64,000 bases of DNA, taken from NCBI GenBank assembly GCA_937891765.1, contig CALAGQ010000049.1, positions 1-64,000 of the forward strand, in the 5' to 3' direction. The notes under the pieces were generated by a model. It was given only the letters and a program-made list of their open reading frames with translations. It had not been told where the DNA came from and ran no database searches. Within the stretch, counting starts at the first letter, position 1; each line of letters begins with the position of its first letter. Position numbers and translations under genes: made by a program. Source of the stretch: an uncultured Nitrospina sp. GTDB taxonomy: Bacteria > Nitrospinota > Nitrospinia > Nitrospinales > VA-1. This document shows positions 35,825-44,658 of the stretch, in pieces.

Positions 35825-35938
35825 TTCTTGCCAACTGCCCCTACGGCTAGTAGCCATTCAGCGTGGAGCCGAGTAGCTGTGATATCCTCTTCCTAAAACT
35901 TCATGCCCGGTACGGGTACTTCGTGCCCCGAAGGGGTA

Positions 35939-35980
35939 AATAGCTTATTGCGCGATCAAAAATAGTCTCGGCTAAACACG
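35939..35980 (+). repeat. Dispersed 43-bp intergenic repeat, copy C
   Basis: AATAGCTTATTGCGCGATCA...TAGTCTCGGCTAAACACG. It lies about 50 bases from the terminator of the oxidase cluster. Confidence 0.55.
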
Positions 35981-36030
35981 TCACTGCCTTCTGCCCTCAC
36001 GGCTACTCTTCTTAAAAAAACTAAAGACAT

Positions 36031-36066
36031 AAAAAAAAGCCCGCCAAAAAATCGGCGGGCTTTCTT
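36031..36066. terminator. Bidirectional terminator at the end of the oxidase cluster
   Basis: AAAGCCCGCC (36036-36045) and GGCGGGCTTT (36054-36063) form a perfect ten-pair stem, with A-rich and T-rich flanks on either side. It ends the minus-strand cytochrome cluster. Confidence 0.88.
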
Positions 36067-36082
36067 ATAAAACTAATGATGA

Positions 36083-37810
36083 CTATTTAGGAAGCTCATC
36101 ACGTCGAATCTTTCCTTCGTCATACATTTTACGTGCACGTTTTGTCATCCATACCAACCAACCCTGGAAGCAGACAAAAACAACTGCCATGATGGGAGGC
36201 ATATAGTATAGAGACTGCGGCAGTGCCGGCTTCAGAATGGTGTAGTACCAGGTAGAGATGGCCATATGCTCATCCTTCTCTTTATCCCGTCCTGCCCATT
36301 GCATGAAACTAATCGGAATGAACTTCTCCGTAGGAATCTGGACATCAAATTCACCTTCCGTTTTCAAGTCCCTTTTGAACAGGATCTTGATACGGCCTTG
36401 TTTGAAAATGGAGTCCACAACCTGCACTTTGCTTTCAGACTCTTTGGCATTAACAGACTCAATGCCAAACCCTACTAACTCCTCAACCTTCACGTCCAGT
36501 TTATAGCCATCAGGCTTCGGAGCGTTGGTTGCGCTGTAGTCTTGAGGCAGGAAATTAGCCTTCCAGATATCTACCGGCTTCTTGGAGTCACCCATGATGA
36601 AATAGGGTTTTTCCGCACCGAACAGATCCTGAAGTTTTGCCGGCCATTGAATGGCAACTGCATCCGGGTATTCCGGATCTTGCGACATAAACCGCAGGTG
36701 GTATTCAACCAGATAATAAACCGCATTATCTTCAGCACTCCAACGGGAAGTCACCCAGAGGTCATCAGTTTTCGGGTCGAAATTTCGTTTTCCCCGAGTG
36801 ATCTGGCCGGCCATCGCGATATAATGCCTCTTCGGATTTTCCGCCTGCTCTTCAGGGAAAGCAACGATCCTTGAATCGGTATCTGGAGACTGCCAACTCG
36901 GGTCATCAATGCTCGGAGAAACCTGGCCTTCCGTATAAACGGACTGAATGAGGAAGTCCGGGATCGGCTTGTTGGTCAGCTTATCAATATTCTTCCTCGG
37001 ACAGAGGGAGTTAACGAACGCTGCAAGTTTCCAGCGATCCTCAACCGTGACCTGATCCTTGAAGTTCGGCATCGGTGTGCCATTCAATCCGGTAGAAACC
37101 GTACGAACAACATTGAAAGGATTGTAAGGATCCCGACGCGAACCACGGAAGTTCCAGCACTGTGTCCAGTCTGCCGCAACGATCGGGAAACCCCAGTCGT
37201 CTTTCATCGTCGGGTTACCATCACCCCGGCCTTCGCCGCCGTGACACTCAAAACATTTATTCTTCAGGAAAACTTCTTTACCCGCATCAATATCAGCTTG
37301 GGGCACACCCAAGTGATAAGGACCTTTTGTTCCCCACGGGTTAGTACCAAAATCCTGAATATTTACTTCTTCGTCCGTATCGCCAAAATCCCGATCCTGT
37401 ATCAGGGTTTTAACAAATTGCACGACAGAGACGATCTCATTTTCCGACAAAAACTCACCCCAAGCTGGCATTGCCGAACCTTGGAGACCATTTTTGACTG
37501 TATCAATCAGGTTTTGCTCCATTGGGAGCTCCCCAGAATCCGTGGTGCGGATCTTGAAAGTTCCCTGAATGAAGTTTCTCGGCCGGGTGAACAAGCGGTC
37601 TGCAGAAGGGCCATCTCCGCCCCCCTCAACACCGTGACACCAGACGCATCTTTTAAAATAGACCTTTTTACCTGTTTCCAGCATGTCTTTTTTGACCCCA
37701 TCCGGAGCCGCGGCAAATGCCGAAGCAGGGATTACGATCAAAGCCACAGCCAGAAAGGAAAAGATCAGGCGTTTGATATAGTTATTATTCTTAGTCATTG
37801 TCATTCCCAT
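36083..37810 (-). CDS. Diheme cytochrome c with ethylbenzene-dehydrogenase-type heme b domain
   Basis: A 575-residue exported protein. After a signal peptide (cleaved near AFAAA, about 34) come two cytochrome c domains with CVWCH (55-59; distal Met114 in GSAMPAW) and CFECH (186-190; distal Met247 in GTPMPNF). Residues 290-520 resemble the EB_dh gamma-subunit heme-b domain (IDDPSWQSP, VAIQWPA, FIMGDSKKPVDIWK, MAISTWYYTIL). A C-terminal helix (about 535-558) anchors it to the membrane. ATGs at 37810, 37804 and 37798 are all possible starts. EB_dh-type domains also occur in molybdoenzyme gamma subunits, including NxrC candidates, but no molybdoenzyme is adjacent. It is the last gene of the bd-like cluster and probably an electron-transfer subunit. 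Confidence 0.8.
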   Translation of the reverse strand: MGMTMTKNNNYIKRLIFSFLAVALIVIPASAFAAAPDGVKKDMLETGKKVYFKRCVWCHGVEGGGDGPSADRLFTRPRNFIQGTFKIRTTDSGELPMEQNLIDTVKNGLQGSAMPAWGEFLSENEIVSVVQFVKTLIQDRDFGDTDEEVNIQDFGTNPWGTKGPYHLGVPQADIDAGKEVFLKNKCFECHGGEGRGDGNPTMKDDWGFPIVAADWTQCWNFRGSRRDPYNPFNVVRTVSTGLNGTPMPNFKDQVTVEDRWKLAAFVNSLCPRKNIDKLTNKPIPDFLIQSVYTEGQVSPSIDDPSWQSPDTDSRIVAFPEEQAENPKRHYIAMAGQITRGKRNFDPKTDDLWVTSRWSAEDNAVYYLVEYHLRFMSQDPEYPDAVAIQWPAKLQDLFGAEKPYFIMGDSKKPVDIWKANFLPQDYSATNAPKPDGYKLDVKVEELVGFGIESVNAKESESKVQVVDSIFKQGRIKILFKRDLKTEGEFDVQIPTEKFIPISFMQWAGRDKEKDEHMAISTWYYTILKPALPQSLYYMPPIMAVVFVCFQGWLVWMTKRARKMYDEGKIRRDELPK

Positions 37811-37854
37811 ATGTTTAGGTTTTAGTAACCGAAAATACTATTCAAGTTAATCTC

Positions 37855-38820
37855 CTAACCCTCGGAACCTTCAGTACCGAAAGTTCTTGGATGCCACCCT
37901 GTGTACCAGTACTCAAACAGGATAACCTTCCAGATTTCTTCCGTATTCAAATGTTCCTCCCAAGGAGGCATTGCTGAAGACCAAGGGGTCGACTCATTCG
38001 GCAGACCAGGTCCACCTTTTGAAACCCGCCAGAAAATGAAAGCTTCCTGCAACATGGCGATGGTACCCGGGTCGATGAAGTTCGCCGGGGTCGGGTTGAA
38101 CACATGAGAGAACATGCCCAGTCCATTCAACTGGTCACCATGACAGTAATGGCAGTTCTGGAAGAAGATCGTGCCGCCTTCCGTCACATACTTCATGTAC
38201 TCGTGCTTGTCCGCATCCAAGAACGGGAAACTATCTTTATAGTTATCCTGCTCGTCAACACGGAAAGGGTTGTTAGTAGACTCCAGTGGATAAGTCTTGC
38301 CATGCACTTTCGTGGTAGCAGGAGGTGCGGGATGAACCGTCCGCAATTCCACCGGTTCCTGATAAGACGGATAAATCGTCTTATAAGTTCCAAAGCCAAC
38401 CAGAATCGGCATAGCCGTCAACAAAATGATCTGCGCAAACTTGTATTCACCAACAATCGTTTTAACGATCGGTTTCCTGAACTCTCTAAAGGTCTCGGGA
38501 TCCTGACTGATATAAAGAAAGGTTCCGATCGACCACATCACCATATAGGTGATGAACAAGGTCCATGGAATTGGCGGATACAATACAAATTTATAGAAAT
38601 AAAAACCTATGCTCCAAACAAACAAGCCCATCATGGCAATCGGCGGTTTGAGTCTGAGCACAAAGTGCGTAATGATTAGATAGGCTACGAAAAGCAAAAA
38701 GTAGACGTACCTATTCAAAATCCAGCCGATCTCCTTCGGTGTAAAGATAGGAAATATGGCGTTATGAAACACCGCCAGACCGACAACAAACACCAAAAAG
38801 CTTACTAAAGTCTTATTCAT
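37855..38820 (-). CDS. Membrane-anchored monoheme cytochrome c
   Basis: A 321-residue protein with about five N-terminal membrane helices (residues 5-145) and a periplasmic cytochrome c domain carrying CHYCH (223-227) and a likely distal Met284 in SSAMPPWEE. A monoheme domain on a multi-helix anchor is unusual and suggests a structural subunit of a membrane complex. It lies between the diheme membrane cytochrome (13-base gap) and the EB_dh-type cytochrome. No family with an agreed function was recognised; the respiratory role is from context. Confidence 0.75.
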   Translation of the reverse strand: MNKTLVSFLVFVVGLAVFHNAIFPIFTPKEIGWILNRYVYFLLFVAYLIITHFVLRLKPPIAMMGLFVWSIGFYFYKFVLYPPIPWTLFITYMVMWSIGTFLYISQDPETFREFRKPIVKTIVGEYKFAQIILLTAMPILVGFGTYKTIYPSYQEPVELRTVHPAPPATTKVHGKTYPLESTNNPFRVDEQDNYKDSFPFLDADKHEYMKYVTEGGTIFFQNCHYCHGDQLNGLGMFSHVFNPTPANFIDPGTIAMLQEAFIFWRVSKGGPGLPNESTPWSSAMPPWEEHLNTEEIWKVILFEYWYTGWHPRTFGTEGSEG

Positions 38821-38832
38821 TGTTGTCTCCTA

Positions 38833-40200
38833 TTAACTGCCAGCCGGAGGCTCGGTCTGACTAATAAAATCTACAAGTTTATCGAGAGCTTGAACTGAAA
38901 GCATCTCTGAAAAAGTTGTAGGCATTAAACCATCCGGGAATGACTCTCCCGCTTCTTCGTTAAAGACCACATAGGCACCCGGGTTCAAAATAGACTCCCT
39001 GACATACTCCCTGGTATTGGTCGCTTTACCTTTGTAGTTGGGATCCTTGATGCGCTTCGGAGCATTGATCTTCTCATGAAGCTTCGGTCCCAACTCGCCA
39101 ACAGCACCCTCAACACCAGGAATGGTGTGGCAAAGCGGACAACCTAATGTATTGATCATGGCCTGGATATCTTCCTTGCCGGTGACAAATACAGGTCTAT
39201 CTTCATCGTCAGCAGGAGCCTCAGCCACTGCACCACCCGTATTACCCGCATCATCCTGCGGTAACGGAACGGTCACAGAAGCAAACTCACCCGGTGTGTC
39301 TTTGGACTGCAAGTAAGCCACAACCGCGTTCACTTCAACACGGCTCAAGCTGATCGGAGGCTTAACAATAACCGGCATCGGACTTTTTGTATCGTTGTCT
39401 TTACCGAATCCCTCAACAACGTAACAGGTTGGACACATTAAAGACTCGCGAAGATAGTCTTCACCGACTAATTCATCCGGACCATGTTGCCTTCTATACT
39501 CCTCAGGAATCTCGGCCGGTTTGCCCTTCGTAATCCCCGAAGCAGGCTCCAACTCGCCGATGGCCATAGGGCTGGTCGCATAGCGATCTTCCTTAACACG
39601 TTTGTGGCTTCTTTCTTCAACACCAAACAGGTTCGGACATCGACCCATGTTATCACCCGGATCAAACGTGTGACACAGAGGACACTGACCTTTACCGATC
39701 GATTTCTGACCAGCAACTTGCTTGGCACCAAAAATAATAACCCGTCCCATATCTGCAAATTCTTCCATGGTCAGGTCGCCCACTACCGCTGCCGCTTTAG
39801 GCGGTGGGTCACTGCGCTGCTGCGGCAACCAGTTGGTGTACCCCGCGAGCAAAACAGATACCGTGGTCCAGAAGAAAAATCCTCGAATGATCGGAGGAGA
39901 TTGACCTTCAATTTTGTTGCTTTTGAAGAATACTCCCCAAAAAAACAACATCATGAACACAACCAAAATATAAGTTGAGAAGAAAAACTTCAATTGATCG
40001 GCCTGAACCAGGTCGAACATATGAACCGTCATCAAAAAACACCCAATTGCAAAGGCTCCAAATATTCCGCCCCATAATTTGATGTTTATTCCCTCTCTCT
40101 CCCTGCTGGTTTGAATCACATTGATAAAAACATAGATTCCGAACAAGGCAAATGCGATCGCAAGAAACGAAAATAAAATATCATGTTGCTCTGGTAGCAT
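38833..40200 (-). CDS. Membrane-anchored diheme cytochrome c with duplicated domain
   Basis: A 455-residue protein with four N-terminal helices (about 8-28, 45-63, 73-93 and 108-126) and two tandem cytochrome c domains. The heme sites are CPLCH (173-177) and CPLCH (354-358). After each comes a matching segment, YLRESLMCPTCYVV...SPMPV and YVRESILNPGAYVV...LMPTT, each with a likely Met ligand, which shows an internal duplication. It directly follows the bd-like subunit gene and probably passes electrons to it or from it. No annotated homologue was recognised beyond the cytochrome c fold. Confidence 0.78.
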   Translation of the reverse strand: MLPEQHDILFSFLAIAFALFGIYVFINVIQTSREREGINIKLWGGIFGAFAIGCFLMTVHMFDLVQADQLKFFFSTYILVVFMMLFFWGVFFKSNKIEGQSPPIIRGFFFWTTVSVLLAGYTNWLPQQRSDPPPKAAAVVGDLTMEEFADMGRVIIFGAKQVAGQKSIGKGQCPLCHTFDPGDNMGRCPNLFGVEERSHKRVKEDRYATSPMAIGELEPASGITKGKPAEIPEEYRRQHGPDELVGEDYLRESLMCPTCYVVEGFGKDNDTKSPMPVIVKPPISLSRVEVNAVVAYLQSKDTPGEFASVTVPLPQDDAGNTGGAVAEAPADDEDRPVFVTGKEDIQAMINTLGCPLCHTIPGVEGAVGELGPKLHEKINAPKRIKDPNYKGKATNTREYVRESILNPGAYVVFNEEAGESFPDGLMPTTFSEMLSVQALDKLVDFISQTEPPAGS

Positions 40201-40278
40201 CGTTCTCCTCTCTCTCCTGAACCCTCAGATTAAATTGGTTGGGGCTCCCCAGGGGGAACCCCGCCAAATAGTTAGCAG

Positions 40279-42252
40279 TTATTGCTGTTGTTGGGCCGGT
40301 ACCGGAACACCCTCCGGAGCTTTTGCAACTGCTTTTTTACCGGTCAAGCTACCTACCCAGAACACGACTACAAACTGTGTCCACACGAAAAGAGTGTTAA
40401 AGGTAAGCATCTTACCCGCTTCACCAATCGTAAGCGTATAAGCGTCAACAGAGTTATCACGAACAACCTCCGTCACGTGCCAGAACAAACGAACCGCAGA
40501 ACGGATGTAGCCCATGAGACCCATCAACCAGGTGAAGGAAATTGCCAGAAGGAAAATGGCGTAAGTTCCCACCTTGGACTGGGTGCCCCATTGGATATCT
40601 CCGTAGGATTCAGAATCCTTAAACATGGAGATATTGATCGCCGTACCCGCAAACAGGGTCGTCAGTGTAGTGGTCACCTGAGGTACGGAGAGCCCAACCC
40701 GCTGGTTAGCAGGGAGGAAATAACCATAAACGCCCAAGAAGATGATATTCAATGCCGCGCCGACAAAAATAGCCGATATCCAGCAGTTGCCCACTGTGGC
40801 CCATGGCACATTAATCTTCTTATTGGCCTTCTGGTACAACAGAAAGCAGAGAATCGTAGTGGTGATCATCAAGTTCACCGCCGTATTCTTCGCCGACATT
40901 ACACCAAAGTGACCGATAACGGGATGCTGTGCACCACCCATCGCTTTCAACTCCGCCGGAGTCATAACGATGGTGTGCGGGGTCATCCACATGGTGAAAG
41001 TACAAATCAACAGAAGGATCATGTACTTACAATATTTCATATAACGATGCGATCCCTTGACCCGCGACATACCATTATGCAGATAAGAGTTTGCACCGAA
41101 GAACAGCAGACCAATCATTACCGCCTGAATGATGAACAACCAAGCCATGATTCCACCCATCAGGGTGATTCCCATCTGCTGGCGGAACGCATACACTTCT
41201 TTCATCAACCAGTAGCCTGCGAAAGGCAGAGGAATCAGACCGAAGATGGCGATAAACATTGCCACATAACAAACCCAGTCATAGTGGGCTCTTTCCTCTT
41301 CCGTCTTAGCGGTGAGGTAATGATACGCGGCGTAAGCACCAACGATTCCACCACCGAATACGATGTTTCCGAGAATCCGGTGAACACCGACCGGATTCCA
41401 GAGAGTGGAATGGATAACGTGCCAAATATTTCCAAGGAAACGGCCTTGTGAGTCAATTCCACCGGGAGCCTGCATGAAGGTCGCCCAGGAATTAGCCAGA
41501 TACATCAGAACTGTACCGATGAGGTTGAGCAGAACTGAAAGGCTACAGTGAATCCATTTCAGGAACTTGTCTTCGCTCATCCTGTCCCAGCCGTAGTAGT
41601 AGACGTAGAGAACGCCGGACTCAGCCAGGAACATCAGTGCATACACATGCATAACCGGGCGGAAAATGCCCGCCATATACTTAAAGAAGCCCGGGAATAG
41701 TGTGATGAAGGTAAAAAGAAGGATACCACCGAGGATTGCTGTCCAGGAATAAGCAGTCAAGCTGACCTTCATCAAGTCATGCGCCAGCCGATCGTACTTG
41801 GCGGACATAACCGGGTCTTCTTCCTTGGTTCGAATCCCGATAAACTCGATGATCATACAAAAAATCGGAACCGCCAGAACAAAGCTACCAAAATAAAGAT
41901 GCTGCTGATTGGCAACCCACAAAAGCATGCGGCTGGGAGCGAACTCGTAATTATTATAGTCCGACTCACCCAGTTCCGGAGCGGGAAAACCACTCACAGG
42001 ACCTTTCAGCGGGTTACCTTCCCAGTCCTTATAAAACACGTCCTGGCCCCACTCAATTTCCGCCTCGCCTTCGCCTTCAACGGCTTCTTCCGCCATTACT
42101 TCTTTGGCGAATGCCTCCTCAGCAAAAACCTGTTCCGCAAACACTTCCTTGGCAATCGCATCGCTGGTCATGCCTGGAACAAGATATATGGCCATGGCCA
42201 GAATCAGTCCCAATGAAAATGTCGCTATGCTACGTTTGTTTTTCCCCAACAT
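40279..42252 (-). CDS. Cytochrome bd-like oxidase subunit (CydA-related)
   Basis: A 657-residue polytopic membrane protein. After an N-terminal hydrophobic segment (about 10-27) comes an acidic stretch made of five pentads (35-59). The membrane part resembles CydA: His118 in ANQQHLYFGSF, His291 in NPVGVHRILGNIVFGG and an ANSWATF motif (253-259) fit the places of the heme-ligand histidines and the ANGW motif. The GRQPW motif of quinol oxidases is not seen, there are additional C-terminal helices, and no cydB follows. Bd-like proteins of this kind are known from Nitrospira and Nitrospina genomes and have been proposed to use cytochrome c. First gene of the cluster, behind a strong promoter and a long leader. 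Confidence 0.75.
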   Translation of the reverse strand: MLGKNKRSIATFSLGLILAMAIYLVPGMTSDAIAKEVFAEQVFAEEAFAKEVMAEEAVEGEGEAEIEWGQDVFYKDWEGNPLKGPVSGFPAPELGESDYNNYEFAPSRMLLWVANQQHLYFGSFVLAVPIFCMIIEFIGIRTKEEDPVMSAKYDRLAHDLMKVSLTAYSWTAILGGILLFTFITLFPGFFKYMAGIFRPVMHVYALMFLAESGVLYVYYYGWDRMSEDKFLKWIHCSLSVLLNLIGTVLMYLANSWATFMQAPGGIDSQGRFLGNIWHVIHSTLWNPVGVHRILGNIVFGGGIVGAYAAYHYLTAKTEEERAHYDWVCYVAMFIAIFGLIPLPFAGYWLMKEVYAFRQQMGITLMGGIMAWLFIIQAVMIGLLFFGANSYLHNGMSRVKGSHRYMKYCKYMILLLICTFTMWMTPHTIVMTPAELKAMGGAQHPVIGHFGVMSAKNTAVNLMITTTILCFLLYQKANKKINVPWATVGNCWISAIFVGAALNIIFLGVYGYFLPANQRVGLSVPQVTTTLTTLFAGTAINISMFKDSESYGDIQWGTQSKVGTYAIFLLAISFTWLMGLMGYIRSAVRLFWHVTEVVRDNSVDAYTLTIGEAGKMLTFNTLFVWTQFVVVFWVGSLTGKKAVAKAPEGVPVPAQQQQ

Positions 42253-42624
42253 GGCTTAACCTCCTTTTGGATCTGATCAGGATCCGTTGCTAGTAATACG
42301 AAACTTTAAGTAGGTACCTAATTTCTTTCTATATATATGAATCTCACTTCTTAAAACTGAGCTGTATTCAACATAAGTTTTCTAACAAAAATCTCAAACC
42401 TTTCAGGGCTAGTGACAATACCAGATGTCTCTATAAACCCTTCACCGGAGCAAGGTCTGAAACCCCCCAAAAACCCGTAACTTGCGTTTTTATATGGGTT
42501 TTACAACCCTGTTTTGCATCCTTTTTTCGGGCGCACAAGTGCCCAAAATGATGGTGATTAGAACATAGCATTTCTTAAGTGTCAAGACAAAATCGAGGTC
42601 TGAAACCCTGAAAAAATGGCGCTT
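42253..42624. other. 372-bp leader and promoter region of the oxidase cluster
   Basis: No gene was recognised. The minus-strand promoter at 42557-42585 implies a leader of about 300 bases. The leader contains a GGGCACTTGTGCGCCC hairpin near 42530-42545 and a GGATCTGATCAGGATCC palindrome near 42269-42285, close to the start codon. The 13-base direct repeat AGGTCTGAAACCC occurs at 42453-42465 and 42596-42608. Confidence 0.5.
42557..42585 (-). promoter_or_regulatory. Strong sigma-70 promoter of the oxidase cluster
   Basis: On the minus strand a perfect TTGACA (42585-42580), a 17-base spacer and TCTAAT (42562-42557) with TGT before it, an extended -10 element. It fits constitutive high-level expression of the respiratory genes. 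Confidence 0.75.
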
Positions 42625-43926
42625 CTAAGATTTGTTTTTGCCTTCCTCAATACGCATTTTGACCGAGTTTGCATGCGCCCCCAAATCCTCCATTTCGGCC
42701 AGTAATATTACAGTTTTGCTACATTTTTCCAAGGCCGAGCGGGAATAGGAAATCAAGCTGGTCCGCTTCACGAAATCATACACCCCTAGCGGCGACGAAA
42801 ACCGGGCTGTGCCGCTGGTGGGCAATACATGATTGGGCCCTGCCAGGTAGTCCCCGACTGCCTCCGGCGTGTAATGTCCTAAAAATACCGCCCCCGCATT
42901 CTGAATCTTTTCCGCCCAATGTTCCGGGTCTTCCACAGCCAATTCCAGATGCTCCGGGGCCAGACGATTGGCCAGATCGACCGCCGCCTCCAAAGACTCC
43001 GTCACCAGCAGTCGGCACTGTGTGTTCAAAGAAGTTTCCATAATAGACTGCCGGCTCGAGAGCTTCTTCTGCTTGTCCAGTTCGGCCATCACCTCCTGGG
43101 CCAGTCCTTCCTCGGGAGTCACCAGAATCGGTACCGCCTCTTCATCATGCTCGGCCTGCGACAACAGGTCTGCCGCCACGTATGCCGGGTTGGCACTGTG
43201 GTCAGCCACAATCAGGATTTCACTGGGCCCGGCTATCATATCGATATCCACAATTCCAAACACCAGACGTTTCGCCAATGCCACAAATATATTGCCCGGC
43301 CCGACTATCTTGTCCACCTTGGGCATGGTTGCAGTACCGAAAGCCATGGCGGCGACCGCCTGAGCACCGCCGACCTTATAAATTTCTGTGACCCCTGCAA
43401 TATCCGCCGCGACCAGAACATGCGGCCGGGTTTCCCCATCGGGAAACGGCGAGCACATGACCACGCGATCCACTCCTGCCACTTTTGCCGGAATGGCGTT
43501 CATCAGCACCGAAGAAGGATAAGACGCCTTGCCACCCGGAACATAGATTCCGGCGATGGCAAGCGGCCTCACCATCTGGCCTAAAGTGATGCCCTCTTCC
43601 TCATACCGCCATGAGCCCTGCTTCTGGCGCTCGTGAAAACGGCGAATACGTTCCGCCGCTTCCTTCAGCGCCGCGAGTTCTTCTTCCGTCACGTCGTCAT
43701 AGGCCTGCCGAATCTCATCCGGCGTGACCCGCAACTGCTCCATCGAAAGAGTGTGGCGGTCAAAGCGGTGCGTGTATTCCAATAAGGCGGCATCGCCTCG
43801 TTCCTTCACATCCTGTAATATCTTGCGGACGGTTTCATCGTGGGTGAACAAATCCATGCCGGAACGATTTTCCAACGCCTCGATCACCGCCTGATAATCC
43901 GAATCTGTAAATTTGCAAAGCTTCAT
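42625..43926 (-). CDS. hisD: Histidinol dehydrogenase
   Basis: A 433-residue NAD-dependent enzyme that carries out the last two steps of histidine synthesis. Signature segments include YVPGGKASYPSSVLMNAIPA, GGAQAVAAMAFGT, KIVGPGNIFVALAKR, DMIAGPSEILI, SQAEHDEEAVPILVT and NHVLPTSGTARFSSPL. I chose ATG 43926, with GGAA five bases upstream; the longer reading from TTG 43941 is less likely. It follows the DUF2064 gene by 45 bases. Other his genes are not in the window. Confidence 0.95.
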   Translation of the reverse strand: MKLCKFTDSDYQAVIEALENRSGMDLFTHDETVRKILQDVKERGDAALLEYTHRFDRHTLSMEQLRVTPDEIRQAYDDVTEEELAALKEAAERIRRFHERQKQGSWRYEEEGITLGQMVRPLAIAGIYVPGGKASYPSSVLMNAIPAKVAGVDRVVMCSPFPDGETRPHVLVAADIAGVTEIYKVGGAQAVAAMAFGTATMPKVDKIVGPGNIFVALAKRLVFGIVDIDMIAGPSEILIVADHSANPAYVAADLLSQAEHDEEAVPILVTPEEGLAQEVMAELDKQKKLSSRQSIMETSLNTQCRLLVTESLEAAVDLANRLAPEHLELAVEDPEHWAEKIQNAGAVFLGHYTPEAVGDYLAGPNHVLPTSGTARFSSPLGVYDFVKRTSLISYSRSALEKCSKTVILLAEMEDLGAHANSVKMRIEEGKNKS

Positions 43927-43971
43927 ATCTATTCCGTTCAATTAAATTAAGAGGCGCGCCCAAAACAATTT

Positions 43972-44658
43972 TCAGTCGGACGCTAAAATCTTATCCAACA
44001 ATTTCCCTGTCTCACCGGCCTCTCCGAGTCCGGCCTGTTTAATGAGATCCAAATGGGATTTGAAAAATTTCAAATCCTCCGGACCGTCGACATCGTACCA
44101 AACCGGCAATAGCTCCAACTCTGCCCCACTTCGCACCAGGTGTTCGCACGTTTCCCGCAAGACCGTCTCGGTCCCCCAACTCACTCCATCAAAAAGCTCG
44201 ACCACTTTTCCCTGCATGCCGATCAGGTAATAGCCGCCATCCGTGCTCGGCCCCAGAACCACGTCCTTATCGCAACGCAGAGCCTGATCAATATAGGAAA
44301 CCGGCAGCGAAGGACTGTCCGAACCAATGATAACCACTCTCTTATACCCTTCTGCAAACCGGTCTTGAAGGGCTTGGCGCATTTTATCGCCCAACTCCTT
44401 ACCCTCCTGAACAAAAAGGTGGATATCGGAACCGGGCATTCCGGTAAAGAAACCGGACTCGTTCGAGGGAGCAACTCCAACAAAGCGGTCGGCGTTTTCC
44501 ACTTGCCGGATCTTGTCGATACTGTCCTGAAGAAAACAGGTATAAAGTTTGAGAATAGCATCTTCCTTTAGAAAGGAAGATAGCCTTGTCTTCACCTTGC
44601 CCAAAACCGGATCACGAGCAAAAAGGATTAACGCATTGTCATGAGTTTTTGCCATCAT
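43972..44658 (-). CDS. DUF2064 / TIGR04282-family glycosyltransferase-like protein
   Basis: A 228-residue GT-A-fold protein of the family often labelled arsenosugar-biosynthesis glycosyltransferase. Matching segments are LILFARDPVLGKVKTRLSSF at the N-terminus, VIIGSDSPSLPVSYIDQAL (the DxD-like region) and VVLGPSTDGGYYLIGM. I chose ATG 44658 (GGAG three bases upstream); ATG 44655 or an in-frame start further upstream at 44730 are alternatives. The substrate is unknown. It is transcribed with hisD. Confidence 0.78.
   Translation of the reverse strand: MMAKTHDNALILFARDPVLGKVKTRLSSFLKEDAILKLYTCFLQDSIDKIRQVENADRFVGVAPSNESGFFTGMPGSDIHLFVQEGKELGDKMRQALQDRFAEGYKRVVIIGSDSPSLPVSYIDQALRCDKDVVLGPSTDGGYYLIGMQGKVVELFDGVSWGTETVLRETCEHLVRSGAELELLPVWYDVDGPEDLKFFKSHLDLIKQAGLGEAGETGKLLDKILASD

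Larger units (their letters stand above)
35677..36082. other. 406-bp repeat-rich intergenic region after rpoZ
   Basis: No gene was seen. It contains a GGCTTTCG/CGAAAGCC hairpin near 35723-35748, the palindrome ACCGGGC-AAC-GCCCGGT at 35753-35769, dispersed-repeat copies B and C, a GGGTAC/GTGCCC hairpin near 35914-35928, and the terminator at 36031-36066. Confidence 0.6.

Noticed and set aside
35677..36082. Possible CRISPR or tRNA genes in the repeat-rich region
   Set aside because: Repeats are few, irregularly spaced and without spacers; no cloverleaf or CCA-ending tRNA structure was found.
36083..37810. The EB_dh-type cytochrome as nitrite oxidoreductase gamma subunit (NxrC)
   Set aside because: The domain would fit, but no nxrA/nxrB or other molybdoenzyme gene is near, and the gene lies in one unit with the bd-like protein. 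Left as a cytochrome of unknown partner.
39421..39435. CPTCY in the diheme cytochrome as a degenerate third heme site
   Set aside because: It aligns with NPGAY in the second repeat of the same protein, so it belongs to the segment before the Met ligand and is not a heme-attachment motif.
40282..41451. 389-codon plus-strand frame opposite the bd-like gene
   Set aside because: The product is rich in His/Arg/Asn without any domain, and the minus strand carries an obvious conserved membrane protein.
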